DNA from: Spirogloea muscicola
Lineage: Eukaryota > Streptophyta > Zygnematophyceae > Spirogloeales > Spirogloeaceae
Assembly (NCBI GenBank): GCA_009602725.1
Contig: WELB01000065.1
Location: forward strand, 676,604 to 693,530
Direction: 5' to 3'
Length of the DNA: 16,927 nucleotides
Both the position numbers and the translations under genes were made by a program. The notes beneath the pieces were generated by a model. That model searched no databases. It was not told the origin of the DNA and was given only the letters and a program-made list of their open reading frames with translations. Shown piece by piece: positions 6,446 through 14,866 of the stretch (position 1 is the stretch's first letter; every line of letters begins with the position of its first letter).

Positions 6446-7037
6446 AATCTCCTACGGGACGCCCTGGCGGGCTTGATGCGCGACGCCGGCTACCGCGTCA
6501 TCGTGGAAGTGAGCAATGTAATGCCCATCACCACGGATTCCCAGCGACGCCATCACCGTCGCACCCTGGACATTGTGGGTGTACAACCTGGCGGAGGCCC
6601 ACGAGCCTTGGTTTGATGTGGTAGTGACTGAAGCATACAAGAGTTCCGCTTCCACACACATTGCTGGCCACTCAGTGGGAGGTGCTGAGCAGAGAAAGCT
6701 CCGACACTACTCTGACTACCCCCGCAGCGACCACCTCCTCCCGGCCGCAATAGACACTTTCGGCTGCTTGGGTCCTCGCTTCCATACCCTACTCGAAAAC
6801 ATAGCGAGTCTGGGATATGCACGACGCGAGGATATGCTTCCAGCCCAGATGGGTATGCCGGCAGCCTATCTGTCATTTCTGTGACGTCGAGTGTCAGCTT
6901 GTCTGCAGCGAGCTCAGGCTCATGCGTTGCACCAGAAAGCAGGTTGAGCCTTAGCTGGTAGTTCAAGAGCTTGTCGATTGCCGTCCGGTGTTCGAGCATC
7001 AGTTAGCGACCTCTATGTGCTGACTCGTGGTTACTGA
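6446..7037 (+). pseudogene. LINE C-terminal restriction-like endonuclease relic, copy B2
   Basis: The plus strand encodes LRDALAGLMRDAGYRV, RTLDIVGV, then after a frameshift near 6580-6600 FDVVVTEAYKSS, GGAEQRKLRHYSDY, AAIDTFGCLGPRF, ACLQRAQAHALHQKAG and finally SDLYVLTRGY with a stop at 7035-7037. The order of H..LRDAL, a conserved Asp, (D)V.VT, an AE..K..Y helix and DTFG..G fits the PD-(D/E)XK-type endonuclease that follows the RT domain in R2-like and related LINEs, where it nicks the target DNA. Besides the frameshift, in-frame TGA codons at 6882 and 6948 break it. The MITE lies immediately upstream and may have cut off the rest of the element. Confidence 0.82.
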
Positions 7038-7143
7038 GCGGGTCAGCTTAGCAGCAGGTGACGTACATTTGTCAATGTGCTTGCCTTCGTACTTGGCCAC
7101 ACATGGCCTCCCCATCTCTTAATACACACGCATTTTCATTGTC
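7038..7143 (+). mobile_element. 3' UTR of LINE copy B2 with short hairpin
   Basis: Follows the ORF stop directly. It contains GAGCGGGTCAGC, AATGTGCTTGCCTTCGTACT, and a 5 bp hairpin GGCCA-CACA-TGGCC read from 7095 to 7108, 58 nt after the stop. The same block occurs at 8402-8500 and, inverted, at 3195-3345. Confidence 0.72.
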
Positions 7144-7375
7144 CTTGCAGCAGCCTCTGGCTTGTGCAGCGGGGTTGCTCTTCCTCCCCTCAGCTCATCT
7201 GACTTCCTACTGCTGACACAGGGGTACTAAGAGCGCCTTGGCTGCCTAGCCTGTGGCTCCGTCATGAATACCTGTATGCATCTGGCTGGCTTTCACAGCC
7301 GCTTTTTAGAATCAGCAGCCGCTTTCTTTCTAATCTTTTGGGCTTCTCATTGGGCTTCTCTTCTCTTCTCGTCGC
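7144..7375 (+). mobile_element. 5'-truncated LINE 3' end
   Basis: The plus strand reads LAAASGLCSG, then SDFLLLTQGY and a TAA stop (7228-7230), matching the LINE C-terminus. The hairpin GGCTGGCTTTCACAGCC (7284-7300) follows 54 nt later, then CTTCTCATTGGGCTTCTC and a TTCTCTTC tail. Truncated at almost the same ORF position (LAAAS) as the copy at 1093. Confidence 0.75.
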
Positions 7376-7540
7376 CCTCTAGTTATTCTGCCCTGCATTT
7401 AATGACTAGAGGTGATTGAGCGCCCACTTGCTGATGTCTTGTAGACTAATTCCTGCTTTTTGCGCCATCCGGCCCTTTCAGACCTTGTCCAGTTCTTTGG
7501 CTGGCCTCTCACAGCCATTCACAGCTCTCATTGCCGTCAA
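7376..7540 (+). mobile_element. LINE 3' end, subfamily D copy 2
   Basis: Reads SALHLMTRGD and a stop (7387-7419). The UTR has GCGCCATCCGGCCCTTTCAG, ACCTTGTCCAGTTCTTT, and the hairpin GGCTGGCCTCTCACAGCC (7499-7516), 80 nt after the stop. Confidence 0.75.
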
Positions 7541-7785
7541 TCTTCTAGAGCTGTTTCACTTTGAGCAGGGGCGGCAGATGTGGCCGCTCGCCAGTGCCAG
7601 ATCGTGGCTCGGCAGCAGATAGGCATCTTCCGGCTGAAGCGGGTCGGAGGTACCGCATCCGTGACTCTCTCACCTCAGCCTAAGTACTCTCTCACACCAG
7701 CCTAAGTATGAGTCCTCCTGTTATGTCCACAGGTACCTCACCATCCTAGTCAGATCCGACACCACTGAGCCACCGAAGGGACATC
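7541..7785. other. No recognised gene
   Basis: Mixed sequence with a short direct repeat (CTCTCTCACCTCAGCCTAAG / CTCTCTCACACCAGCCTAAG at about 7665-7710). No coding or RNA feature supported. Confidence 0.3.
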
Positions 7786-7789
7786 GCAC

Positions 7790-7885
7790 GACAATTTCTT
7801 TTATTCGTTCCTTTGGGCTGCCTTTCACAGCCATTGCCCCTATATTGAAAGAGCTCTTTCGTCTTTCGGGCGACTATCAGGCCAT
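7790..7885 (+). mobile_element. LINE 3'-UTR fragment with hairpin
   Basis: TTTATTCGTTCCTTT, then the hairpin GGGCTGCCTTTCACAGCC (7815-7832), then ATTGCCCCTATATTGAAAG and a TTTCGTCTTTC tail. UTR only. Confidence 0.6.
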
Positions 7886-8019
7886 TGCGGACGAGATACG
7901 TGTGGTACAAATGACGTGACGAAAGGAGGTTCTTCCACTCCTCAGGCTCAGGCTGCTGCAACTGGTGATTATTGACCTCCGAGTTGACTTAACCTCTTGC
8001 ATAGCTGTGGGGTATTGGC

Positions 8020-8135
8020 TTAGTTGCTGAGTTTTGGCTTAGCACTTTCTGGCCCCTTTGGTCCTTGCAGATCCTTTCGGGCTGGCTTTCAGAGCCCTAA
8101 CCCCCTTGGAAAGACTTTACCTTCCTTTAAGCCCT
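8020..8135 (+). mobile_element. LINE 3'-UTR fragment with hairpin
   Basis: TTAGCACTTTCTGGCCCCTT, TTGGTCCTTGCAGATCCTTT, the hairpin GGGCTGGCTTTCAGAGCCC (8079-8097), then TAACCCCCTTGG. A second related inverted pair (GGGCTGGCCTTCTACAGCTG) lies at about 8154. Degenerate copy. Confidence 0.55.
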
Positions 8136-8354
8136 TCGGCCCTGTGGACCGGGGGCTGGCCTTCTACAGCTGGCCTCGCCCCCTTTGACAGAGCAGCTAT
8201 CCATCAGGAGGCAAACGCTAGCACAATTAATGGGGCTATAGAGGAGCAATGGACGTGCAAGTACGCGGACCAGCCCTGCCGGCGATGAGTTTGTGGTGCT
8301 GACAATGGACACGCACGGGGCGTCTGGCAGCCGGTGGTCGGACCCCCTGCAGTA

Positions 8355-8500
8355 TTCAGGCATCGATTAGCGACCTTTATGTATTGACCCGTGATTACTG
8401 AGCGGGTCAATCGGCTGTGAGTGATGTACATCATTGAATGTGCTTACCTCTGTACTTGGCCATTTTGGCCTTCATTTGTTACAAATACACAAAACTTTCT
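8355..8500 (+). mobile_element. LINE 3' end, subfamily B copy 3
   Basis: Reads SDLYVLTRDY and a stop (8369-8401). The 3' UTR GAGCGGGTCAATC, AATGTGCTTACCTCTGTACT, hairpin GGCCATTTTGGCC (8458-8470, 57 nt after the stop) and TTCATTTGTTACAAATACAC matches copy B2 closely. Confidence 0.78.
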
Positions 8501-8599
8501 CCTGCAGCGGCCTGCACGGCGGGCCTTCAATCGTCTTCTGCTCGTCTTGTCTTCAATAACAGCGAGGTGAGCTGCCCGGCTTCAGTGCCGCCGGGCCTC

Positions 8600-8880
8600 T
8601 TGCCCAGGTGTTCCGCAGGCAACTCCCTATATGATCTGAGCGTTATGCAGTGCACTTGCGGGCAGGCCGTGCTTTGGCTGCTGCTTCTGAATCTCGTTAG
8701 AGTCTCTTTCCCTAGCTGCAATTTACTCCGACTTGCCGCTGCTGACTAGGGCTTCTTGAGCTCCCATTCGCTGTAGCCACTTGCGTAGTTGTAGTTTCAG
8801 CACCTTCTGGCCCTTAGGACCTTGGCAGTCATCTCTGGGTTGGCAGAGCCCTGGTCCCCTTAAATGTAGCCTATATATTT
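8600..8880 (+). mobile_element. Degenerate LINE 3' end with ORF terminus
   Basis: LRAGRALAAASESR is readable at about 8650-8700, then in-frame stops, then SDLPLLTRAS and a stop (8727-8759). The hairpin-like GGGTTGGCAGAGCCC (8837-8851) follows 78 nt later. The coding part matches RAGRALAAAS of the intact A2/A3 copies, but with stops. Confidence 0.65.
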
Positions 8881-9284
8881 ATTCTTTCTTTCTGATGGAG
8901 AGCAGGGGTCATCTCACGAGCGACGCACCGACCTTGTGCGATCAAGCAAGGGGGGCCCCGGCCTTCTCATGGTCGCCGGCATCGCTGGCATCCGACTCAA
9001 GAGAAGAGAGAAGGCGCGCGGTGCGCATGAATTTGAAAGGGAGGCCAATTCTAGCCTTACAAATGTCCTGTGGACTGGGTAATGAGCTGGCTAAGGGGGA
9101 CACTAATATCCCCGATTGAGCACATGCATATCTGACAAGCTATACTGAGGCGCCAAACCACCACCACGGAAGCCACTAGCCTGGGCTAATGCACGACCAG
9201 CACGCTGGTGGAGAGAAAGAATTATGGCCCTAATTTGGCACTTTTGTAGGGGTTGACAGGTGGCTTCAGCTGCCCTCTAGTGCT
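8881..9284. other. Repeat E copy 2 and unassigned sequence
   Basis: Bases 9001-9056 are the second copy of dispersed repeat E (inverted relative to 1356-1412). The rest has no feature I can support. Confidence 0.4.
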
Positions 9285-9430
9285 GCCCTCTAGTCATTCT
9301 GACCTGCATTCGCTGACTAGAGCGCCCACTTCCTGACGTCTTAAAGGCTAATATCCTGCTTCTGCGCCATTTGACCCTTTCAGACCTTGTCCATTCCCCT
9401 TTGGGCTGGCCTCTCACAGCCACTGCTGTC
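9285..9430 (+). mobile_element. LINE 3' end, subfamily D copy 3
   Basis: Reads SDLHSLTRA (9298-9324) with the stop codon lost. The UTR has CTGCGCCATTTGACCCTTTC, AGACCTTGTCCATTC and the hairpin GGGCTGGCCTCTCACAGCC (9403-9421). The last of the head-to-tail series. Confidence 0.72.
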
Positions 9431-9440
9431 ACTTAGGAAG

Positions 9441-9460
9441 AGTCGGAGACAGTCGGAGAC
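9441..9460. repeat. 10 bp tandem duplication
   Basis: AGTCGGAGAC occurs twice in direct succession just before the 9472-9498 hairpin. Confidence 0.7.
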
Positions 9461-9471
9461 AGGAAAAGTGC

Positions 9472-9498
9472 AGTGCATACATCAGCGATGTATGCACT
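9472..9498. other. Perfect 12 bp stem hairpin
   Basis: AGTGCATACATC-AGC-GATGTATGCACT pairs over 12 bp with a 3 nt loop. GTG/CAC adds three more pairs beyond one mismatch. No T-run or tail identifies it as a terminator or small RNA, so its role is unknown. Confidence 0.6.
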
Positions 9499-9502
9499 AC
9501 AC

Positions 9503-9802
9503 TCTTGAAGGATAATAACAATCTCAACTCATCTGTATGACGTTTAATAATGACTAAGACATGAGGTGCCGAGTACCCCTACGCAGAGGAGCAGCTCATC
9601 GAGACTCCACCCATATAATATTCCTTGGATGGCCGAGGGATGAAGCTTTCAGAAACATTCTTCACAATAATAGGATATGTTTCACCACGTTGAAAATACC
9701 TGATCACCAGTTGCCGACTCAGTGGCCAACAATTGAACGTCTAATTTGTTTCAAAGCAAAGTGCCTAGGGAAGTATGGATGTCTTGCACTGATTGTTTAC
9801 GT
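9503..9802. other. No recognised gene
   Basis: A 94-codon plus-strand frame starts at 9561 but shows no motif I know and runs into the LTR-like element at 9803. I treat it as chance. Confidence 0.3.
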
Positions 9803-10939
9803 TGTCGTGCTAAATCCCGTCGACTGCATATTTGTGTCGATTTGACTAAGACAGCTGACCTGGCTTGATAAGTGGCTTCCTAGGCTGTCTCATTCACTTT
9901 TGTGTGTTATTCACGCTAAGGATGGAGGACCACTTTCCTCTGTTTCTCTCTTCTTTTCCCTCTTGGTGACCGCTCAAATGTGGACGACAACAACGACGAC
10001 AACGACAACATTGACAACAACAACATTGACCGCACATCAAATGCGGGCGACAACAACAACTGAGCGACTACAAGGGCCCAGGCTCAGACGCGACGCCGAC
10101 CGTCAGAAGACCGTTCGAAGCGCAACGAGGGAAGCCCATCTGAAGGTACCTCGACCACCCACAAGCCCGTGAAGGTGGGCGCTACAGAAGCGGTGGCGGG
10201 GCGATCGTGGAACGGACGGCTAAAGATGACCATCCTACGGTCGAGCCAGCCCTGCGACGGATGACGGCCCACGACAGCCGACCATCCAGCTTAGCCAACC
10301 AGCGTAGCCAACGGCCCTGGCCTATCAGGTAGCGCTAGGGTTTCGCCGCGCCCGGCCCAAGTCGGGGCGAGCAGCCCTTGCAAAGCAGTCCGCTTTGCAA
10401 ATCTGACCCTCTTGCCGCGCGCCACGCCTGCGCCAACGCCGCGCCATAGAAGCGTAGAGCCTAGGGCAGGAGCCGCAGCAGCTAGTCAACCTTAGCACGG
10501 ACCCGCGGCGTGACTGCGAGAAGTCGTGGTGATTCTGTGGTGAGCAGCCTCGAGTATTGAGCTGCGTGTCGCACGAGTTCTCAAGTTGCATCAGTCAAGC
10601 AAGCTGTGCATTGAGGCCTAGTAGCACTTTTAACGATTGGCATTTACTGACCTTGCACAAGTGACGAGCTTGTGGACAAGGGACTGCACATTGCTTGTGT
10701 GTATGCTCTCTACTCAGTAGACAGTCATCACTCAAACTACAGATTAAAATTCGACTGTTCTTGACTTGTCCTTGGTGCTGTGATGTTTGGCATGGTTCCT
10801 CAGCAGATGGCTTTTCATGACAGTCTGGTCAAAGTAGCCAATATCCTCTGGCTTGTGTGTACACCAGACTAGCAAGTCAGCAATTTCCTTCTTCTAGACC
10901 TATCGACGCCATCTCGCACCGACGCCCTCGCGCATGACA
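9803..10939 (+). mobile_element. LTR-like element C2 (1137 bp)
   Basis: Begins TGTCGTGCTAAATCCCGTCG and ends ATCTCGCACCGACGC..GCATGACA, the same termini as C1 but on the opposite strand. The first about 420 bp align with C1 end to end, including CACGCTAAGGATGGAGGACC and GGCGCTACAGAAGCGGTGGC. The last about 190 bp align with its other end. The middle (about 10240-10760) has no counterpart in C1. Flanks ACGT (9799-9802) and ACGC (10940-10943) fit a 4 bp target duplication with one mutation. It encodes no recognisable protein. Best read as a solo LTR of longer form, or a non-autonomous LTR element. Confidence 0.75.
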
Positions 10940-11049
10940 ACGCTCAGGAGGTGACACGATCTGCTTGCCATACTTGTATCGGGTTTCATGAGCTGATTAT
11001 GATGCAAATAAAGACGACAATCTCGCTAGTCGTTACGGTCCTTCTGCAT

Positions 11050-11680
11050 CATTGTGGATTGAGAAGGGCAGAATACCGGGTCTGAAGATATCGCAACATG
11101 GGTGCATCCAACCATGCATCGTCAGACAAAAGGTCGTCGTTGGAAACATCCAGGGCACATGCAATTGATGCCAATGTGTAAATGCTGTAAGAGCAAGCCA
11201 ATAGAGCTAAGCTTGCCTTTGTCGTATTGTCATGTAAGCCACTTTGAAAGATTCTGTAATGAAAGAAGAAAGATAGTGGATCAGGACTTGGCGTACAACT
11301 GAGAGCGCCGCCATCCATTTACAGAATACCTGGTCGATGATGAGCTTTAGCTTCATGTTCCTGGAGCTTCACAGCCCATCGTGCCAAGTTTTACTATTTG
11401 CTTTTGGAATTTCAGCAACCACCGCAGAGGTTGATGATCAGCGAAGCAGTCGACTGAAAAGATCTCCTATAAAGATGTGGTCGAAACGAGTAACAACCCA
11501 TACAGCTGCCCAGACATTCACCTTCGTTAGCGAAACACATTCCTCTGGATTGTTGGTTTGTTGCTACAGCTGGCATAGCCAAAATGTTATGGTGCTTTTG
11601 ATCATCCCGCTGGATGAGGACAGCACCCATTCCGACTGTAACGGACCCTCCGTTTTGGGCGTGCCAACAGTGCCATTAAA
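11050..11680 (-). pseudogene. Ty3/gypsy-type RNase H relic (pol fragment)
   Basis: The minus strand reads, in order: VGMGAVLIQRDD, ECLGSCMGCYSFRPHLY, FADHQPLRWLLKFQK, LARWAVKLQEHE, HHRPGI and DGGALS. These match the RNase H end of Ty3/gypsy Pol, whose canonical order is a DAS.xGxGAVL strand, E.ECLA helix, FRPYLYG, TDHxPLxWL, LARW..KLQE and RPGxxNxxADALS. RNase H degrades the RNA of the RNA-DNA hybrid during reverse transcription. At least three frameshifts and a stop separate the blocks. Sequence down to about 11050 (LDAPMLRYLQT) may be the linker before integrase. RT to the right and integrase to the left are not recognisable. Confidence 0.85.
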
Positions 11681-11699
11681 ATTCATGATCGTACCGTAT

Positions 11700-12187
11700 C
11701 TTCCGCTGGGGAGTCCAAAACGCTGCCGGTAAGTTTGCTACACCCCGTGTAGCTAAGTACGGTCCGAGGCCTCGGGCTGCATACCGCATGTGCATGCGGC
11801 AACGTCCGCAAGTCGTGCATCGTGCGGAGGCGCTGCTTCGCGGCTGTGCCATTGTCCAGGATGTCAATGTTCTGATGTCCACATTCGGATGTCGACATAG
11901 GTTCGTATCCCCATTGTCGAGCCCGCCCCTCCGGGGGGATGACCCTGGGGGCTATCCTCATTACACCCTCGGAGGAGGGGTGGCAGAAGGCACATTATCA
12001 ACAGTAGGCTGAGGCCAGACTTTCAGTCGGACTGGTGGCACCGAGAGAGGCACAGCCCTGCTGCTGCCTGCTGCCGCAGCCGCCGCCACAGCTCTGCTGC
12101 TTCCACCTACTGCCGAGCCCATCGCCGCAGCTCATCGCTGCCGACATCACTGGCGCTCTGTCAGAACTATGGCTGCGTCGATGTCGG
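11700..12187. other. No recognised gene; CTG/CCG-rich stretch
   Basis: It may hold eroded pol sequence upstream of the RNase H (minus), but no motif is visible. Bases 12060-12130 are rich in imperfect CTGCTGCC and GCCGCC repeats. A short G/C-rich inverted pair (CCCGCCCCTCCGGGGGGATG) lies near 11925. Confidence 0.3.
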
Positions 12188-12309
12188 ATTTAGGTTTCTA
12201 GGGTTTAGGTTGTATGGTTTAGGGTTTAGGGTTCAGGGTTCAGGGTTTAGGGTTCAGGGTTCAGGGTTTAGGGTTCAGGGTTTAGGGTTTAGGGTTTAGG
12301 GTTTAGGGT
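12188..12309 (+). repeat. Interstitial telomere-like array (TTTAGGG/TTCAGGG)n
   Basis: About 16 heptamers. The first few are degenerate; then TTTAGGG and the variant TTCAGGG alternate, and the last four before the N are perfect TTTAGGG. TTTAGGG is the plant-type telomere unit, also found in several algae. The array stops at the ambiguous base 12310. Confidence 0.92.
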
Positions 12310-12310
12310 N
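12310..12310. other. Ambiguous base (N) at a repeat-repeat junction
   Basis: The only N in the window. It separates the telomere-like array from a CCG/CCA triplet tract, exactly where an assembler could have joined unrelated ends. Confidence 0.9.
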
Positions 12311-12720
12311 CGCCACCGCCGCCACCGCCGCCATCACCGCAGCCACCGACAACACCACCGGTTCAGCCATCCCCGCTCCCACTACCACCCCTCCCACCTC
12401 CACTGCGACCGCCCACGGCGCCATCTCTGCCATCGCCGCCGCTGCCTCCGCCGCCGCCGCTATCACCACCATCGCCGCCATTGTCGACGCCCCCGCTCCT
12501 GCCGCCATCGCTCCCGCCACCGCTGTCACCGCTGCTGCCAATGCCTCCGCCGCCATTGCTTGGCCTTCCCCAGCCGACAACGCCGCCAGCGGGCTCCCAG
12601 CGAATGCCGCCGGAAGGGCCCCCGCCGCCGCCAATGTCATTCCCGCCGCCGCCGACGCCGCCGCCGCTGCTGCCGCCGCCGCCGCCGCAGCCGCCGCCGC
12701 CGCAGATTGCGGCGGGCGCC
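12311..12720 (+). repeat. Imperfect CCG/CCA/CCT triplet expansion
   Basis: A 400 bp GC-rich tract of CCGCCA, CCGCCG and CCATCG units. Every frame on both strands is open for long stretches (poly-Pro, poly-Ala, poly-Gly, Arg-rich), which is a property of the repeat and not evidence of a gene. Confidence 0.85.
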
Positions 12721-13013
12721 GCGGCGCAGGGCGCGCGGGCCGAGGTCAATTCCGGCGCGGGGCCGGGCTGTATGACGGGGTCAGGCTGCCTGACGGGACT
12801 GCCTAACGGGGCTGCGTCGCCGTCACCGATAAGCTTGCCCGCCTGTCGAGCATGCCCATGACCAGCCTGCAGCAGGACCGCCCACCGCCGCCGCCGCTTC
12901 GCCGGCAGCCCGCCGTCGCTAACTCGCATCCGTGACGCTTGAAGCCACATGCTGGAGGTGCGACTCTTGGAGGCTGATCTGCAATCACTTCTGGTTACTT
13001 GTGTTAGGTGGAT
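12721..13013. other. GC-rich flank, no recognised gene
   Basis: Contains short direct repeats (GACGGGGTCAGGCTGCCTGA / GACGGGACTGCC). The composition falls back to normal by about 12950. No coding motif. Confidence 0.3.
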
Positions 13014-13650
13014 ACTAGCATGCTGTTGGACGATCGAGCGGCTCTTCAAATGGCAGCGACGACCCAGGCCTTGAGGAGCTCAAGAGCGAGCCAGTGACAG
13101 ACGACCAAAATAAACTCATGGCTCATGTCTTCATTGATCACCCGCCTGCGTCTGCAATGACGGGCATGAAGCGAATGACCAAAACGATTGCACTAGGAAG
13201 GGCGTAAGCCACCGAGACAGAGTACATTGATGGAGCACAGTCTTATGGAGGAGGGCGTCGATGCGAAGATACCCACGCTTGTGTTGGCCTCATTCTTAGT
13301 CCGTGCGTTGATCGGAAATACAGCTCTGGGCTGCTCAAGCGACTGTTTGCCCATTGCTTTGTGAGGGAGAATGGGCACGGCACACATGAGTAGAAACGCC
13401 AAGCCATTCATTTGTTCTTGCAAAAGCGAAAAGGGAGTGCAAACAGCGGAACTATGCAAATGATACTGTATTCTGATTTTTCTGTTAAAGGACCTCGATG
13501 TCAATTACTTGCATGATCACAGAGGCCACCACATATGATGTTTTGCTGGGAACCAACTTTCTATTTCCACTAGGATTTGGTCTCGACTTTTACACGTGAA
13601 ACCGCTTGGTACAGGCCGGATTGGGAAATTCTAGTGCTACCGGACTCTTA
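13014..13650 (+). pseudogene. LTR-retrotransposon aspartic protease region relic
   Basis: Two plus-strand blocks look protein coding. The first (about 13017-13206) has an acidic linker SDDPGLEELKSEPVTDDQNK followed by LMAHVFID. The second (13516-13599) reads TYDVLLGTNFLFPLGFG before a TGA. (T)YDVLLGxxFLxPxG is the C-terminal strand-helix of retropepsin-like proteases in Ty3/gypsy-type polyproteins, which cut Gag-Pol. Between them, a frame with NTALGCSSDC could be the eroded DSGA active-site region, but this is weak. Several stops and frameshifts make it non-functional. Strand and order fit one polyprotein with the methyltransferase at 15808. Confidence 0.68.
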
Positions 13651-13967
13651 GACCTCTCCTAAAGAAATGGTCACATGCAGGTTGGCAAGCCAATGCTGGT
13701 GTGCTTGGAAGCAATTACGAGGTATCATCTGATCCACTTCCCGTATTGCCTCTTGTTCCAGGGAAAGTTAGCAGTGCGGAGGTGAGCAAAAGAGAGCGCA
13801 GTGAGCCGAGGCGAGCCTCAGCAGAACCCTGCAGGTTCAAAAACTTTATATGCTTTGGTCTGGTTTGGTTTTGCTTCTCCTAGTCCAGGAGGGCCACTAC
13901 ACCTGTACAGCGACGGTCGGCATCGCCGCCATGGAGCACGTTGCGAACTTCTCCGGCGAGGAGGGAG
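13651..13967. other. Linker with no recognisable motif
   Basis: Lies between the protease relic and the foldback element. If protease and methyltransferase are one element, this is inter-domain linker. Nothing specific can be read. Confidence 0.3.
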
Positions 13968-14192
13968 TGATGTGACGGTTGCGTTACTTAGCAGCAATGA
14001 TGAGCTTAACAGTCGATGCTAAAAGTAATCACGGAGACAATGCGCCAACATGGAGGACACTTGGATGCTATTATAGGTGGCACGTTGAAGTGGGCCGTGC
14101 GCCACATGGCAGCAGTCATGAGTCACACGGCAAAACGTCATGCGCCATGTGGCAGCAGTCATGCACTTTCCCTATGTTGAGGAATCCCGCTT

Positions 14193-14537
14193 TTGTATCA
14201 GACACTCTCGACAGACGCTGCGATGTACTCTTGGCGTTGCCCCAGCTGCGGCTGCTTAACTCCAGTCATTTTTCAGAGTCCCTTCACTGGTGGAGACCCC
14301 GGGTACCTTGCGTGCGAAGAGGCCTTCAGACAACGACTACGACGAGCGACGGGTGCAGAGCGCGACAACAGCGCCACCCCACAACGCTGCACGACCTCGG
14401 CTCCTTGCTCTGCGGCGAGGCCCTCCGCTGAAGACAACCAACGGACTACTTCAACAGCGAGGCCCTCCGCTGAAGACAACCAACGGACTACTTCAACACC
14501 GAAACCACCTACCACTCCGGGTAGCTCGCCGCTTTAG
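14193..14537 (+). CDS. Hypothetical ORF in left foldback arm, mirrored in right arm
   Basis: A 114-codon frame contains a zinc-ribbon-like WRCPSCGC, then TPVIFQSPFTGGDPGYLACE, an Arg-rich helix, and a duplicated ARPSAEDNQRTTST unit. The minus strand of the right arm encodes TPVVFPRSRFTGGDAGYLACE followed by an Arg-rich stretch and NDSATPQR-like residues. It therefore resembles this ORF at protein level, though interrupted by the LINE insertion and a frameshift. I recognise no family. It could be a remnant of the element's own protein or simply the shared DNA of the two arms. Confidence 0.35.
   Translation: MYQTLSTDAAMYSWRCPSCGCLTPVIFQSPFTGGDPGYLACEEAFRQRLRRATGAERDNSATPQRCTTSAPCSAARPSAEDNQRTTSTARPSAEDNQRTTSTPKPPTTPGSSPL
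14415..14498. repeat. 42 bp tandem duplication in left foldback arm
   Basis: Two adjacent 42 bp units (14415-14456 and 14457-14498) begin GCGAGGCCCTCCGCTGAAGA and are identical. The right arm has one unit only, so the duplication arose after the arms formed. It is in frame (14 codons). Confidence 0.92.
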
Positions 14538-14866
14538 AGCGGACGCCTGCGGCGAGAACCTCTTTTGAGCATGGCGATCCTGCAAGCTAGGCAAGAGCAG
14601 AATGTAACAGCGGCGAACGTGCCGCGACTTACCCTGAGTGGTAGGTGGTGGCGGTGTTGAAGTTGTCCGTTTGTTGTCTTCAGCGGAGGGCCTCGCCGCA
14701 GAGCAAGGAGCCGAGGTGTGCGGCGTTGTGGGGTGGCGCTGTCGTCGTGCTCCGTGCCCGTCCCTCGGTGTAGTCGTCGTGTCAAGGCCTCCTTTTCGCA
14801 AGCGAGGTACCCGGCATCTCCACCAGTGAAGCGACTACGGGGAAAAACGACTGGAGTCAGCAGCGA

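Noticed and set aside
6553-6999. 148-codon minus-strand ORF
   Set aside because: Antisense to the LINE endonuclease relic, whose plus-strand reading has recognisable motifs.
11049-11318. Separate 89-codon gene on the minus strand
   Set aside because: It follows in line from the RNase H block (DGGALS matches the end of that domain) and is best read as its continuation.
12296-13049. Gly-rich, Ala-rich and Pro-rich ORFs on both strands
   Set aside because: Explained by the CCG/CCA triplet tract; no domain and no codon structure.
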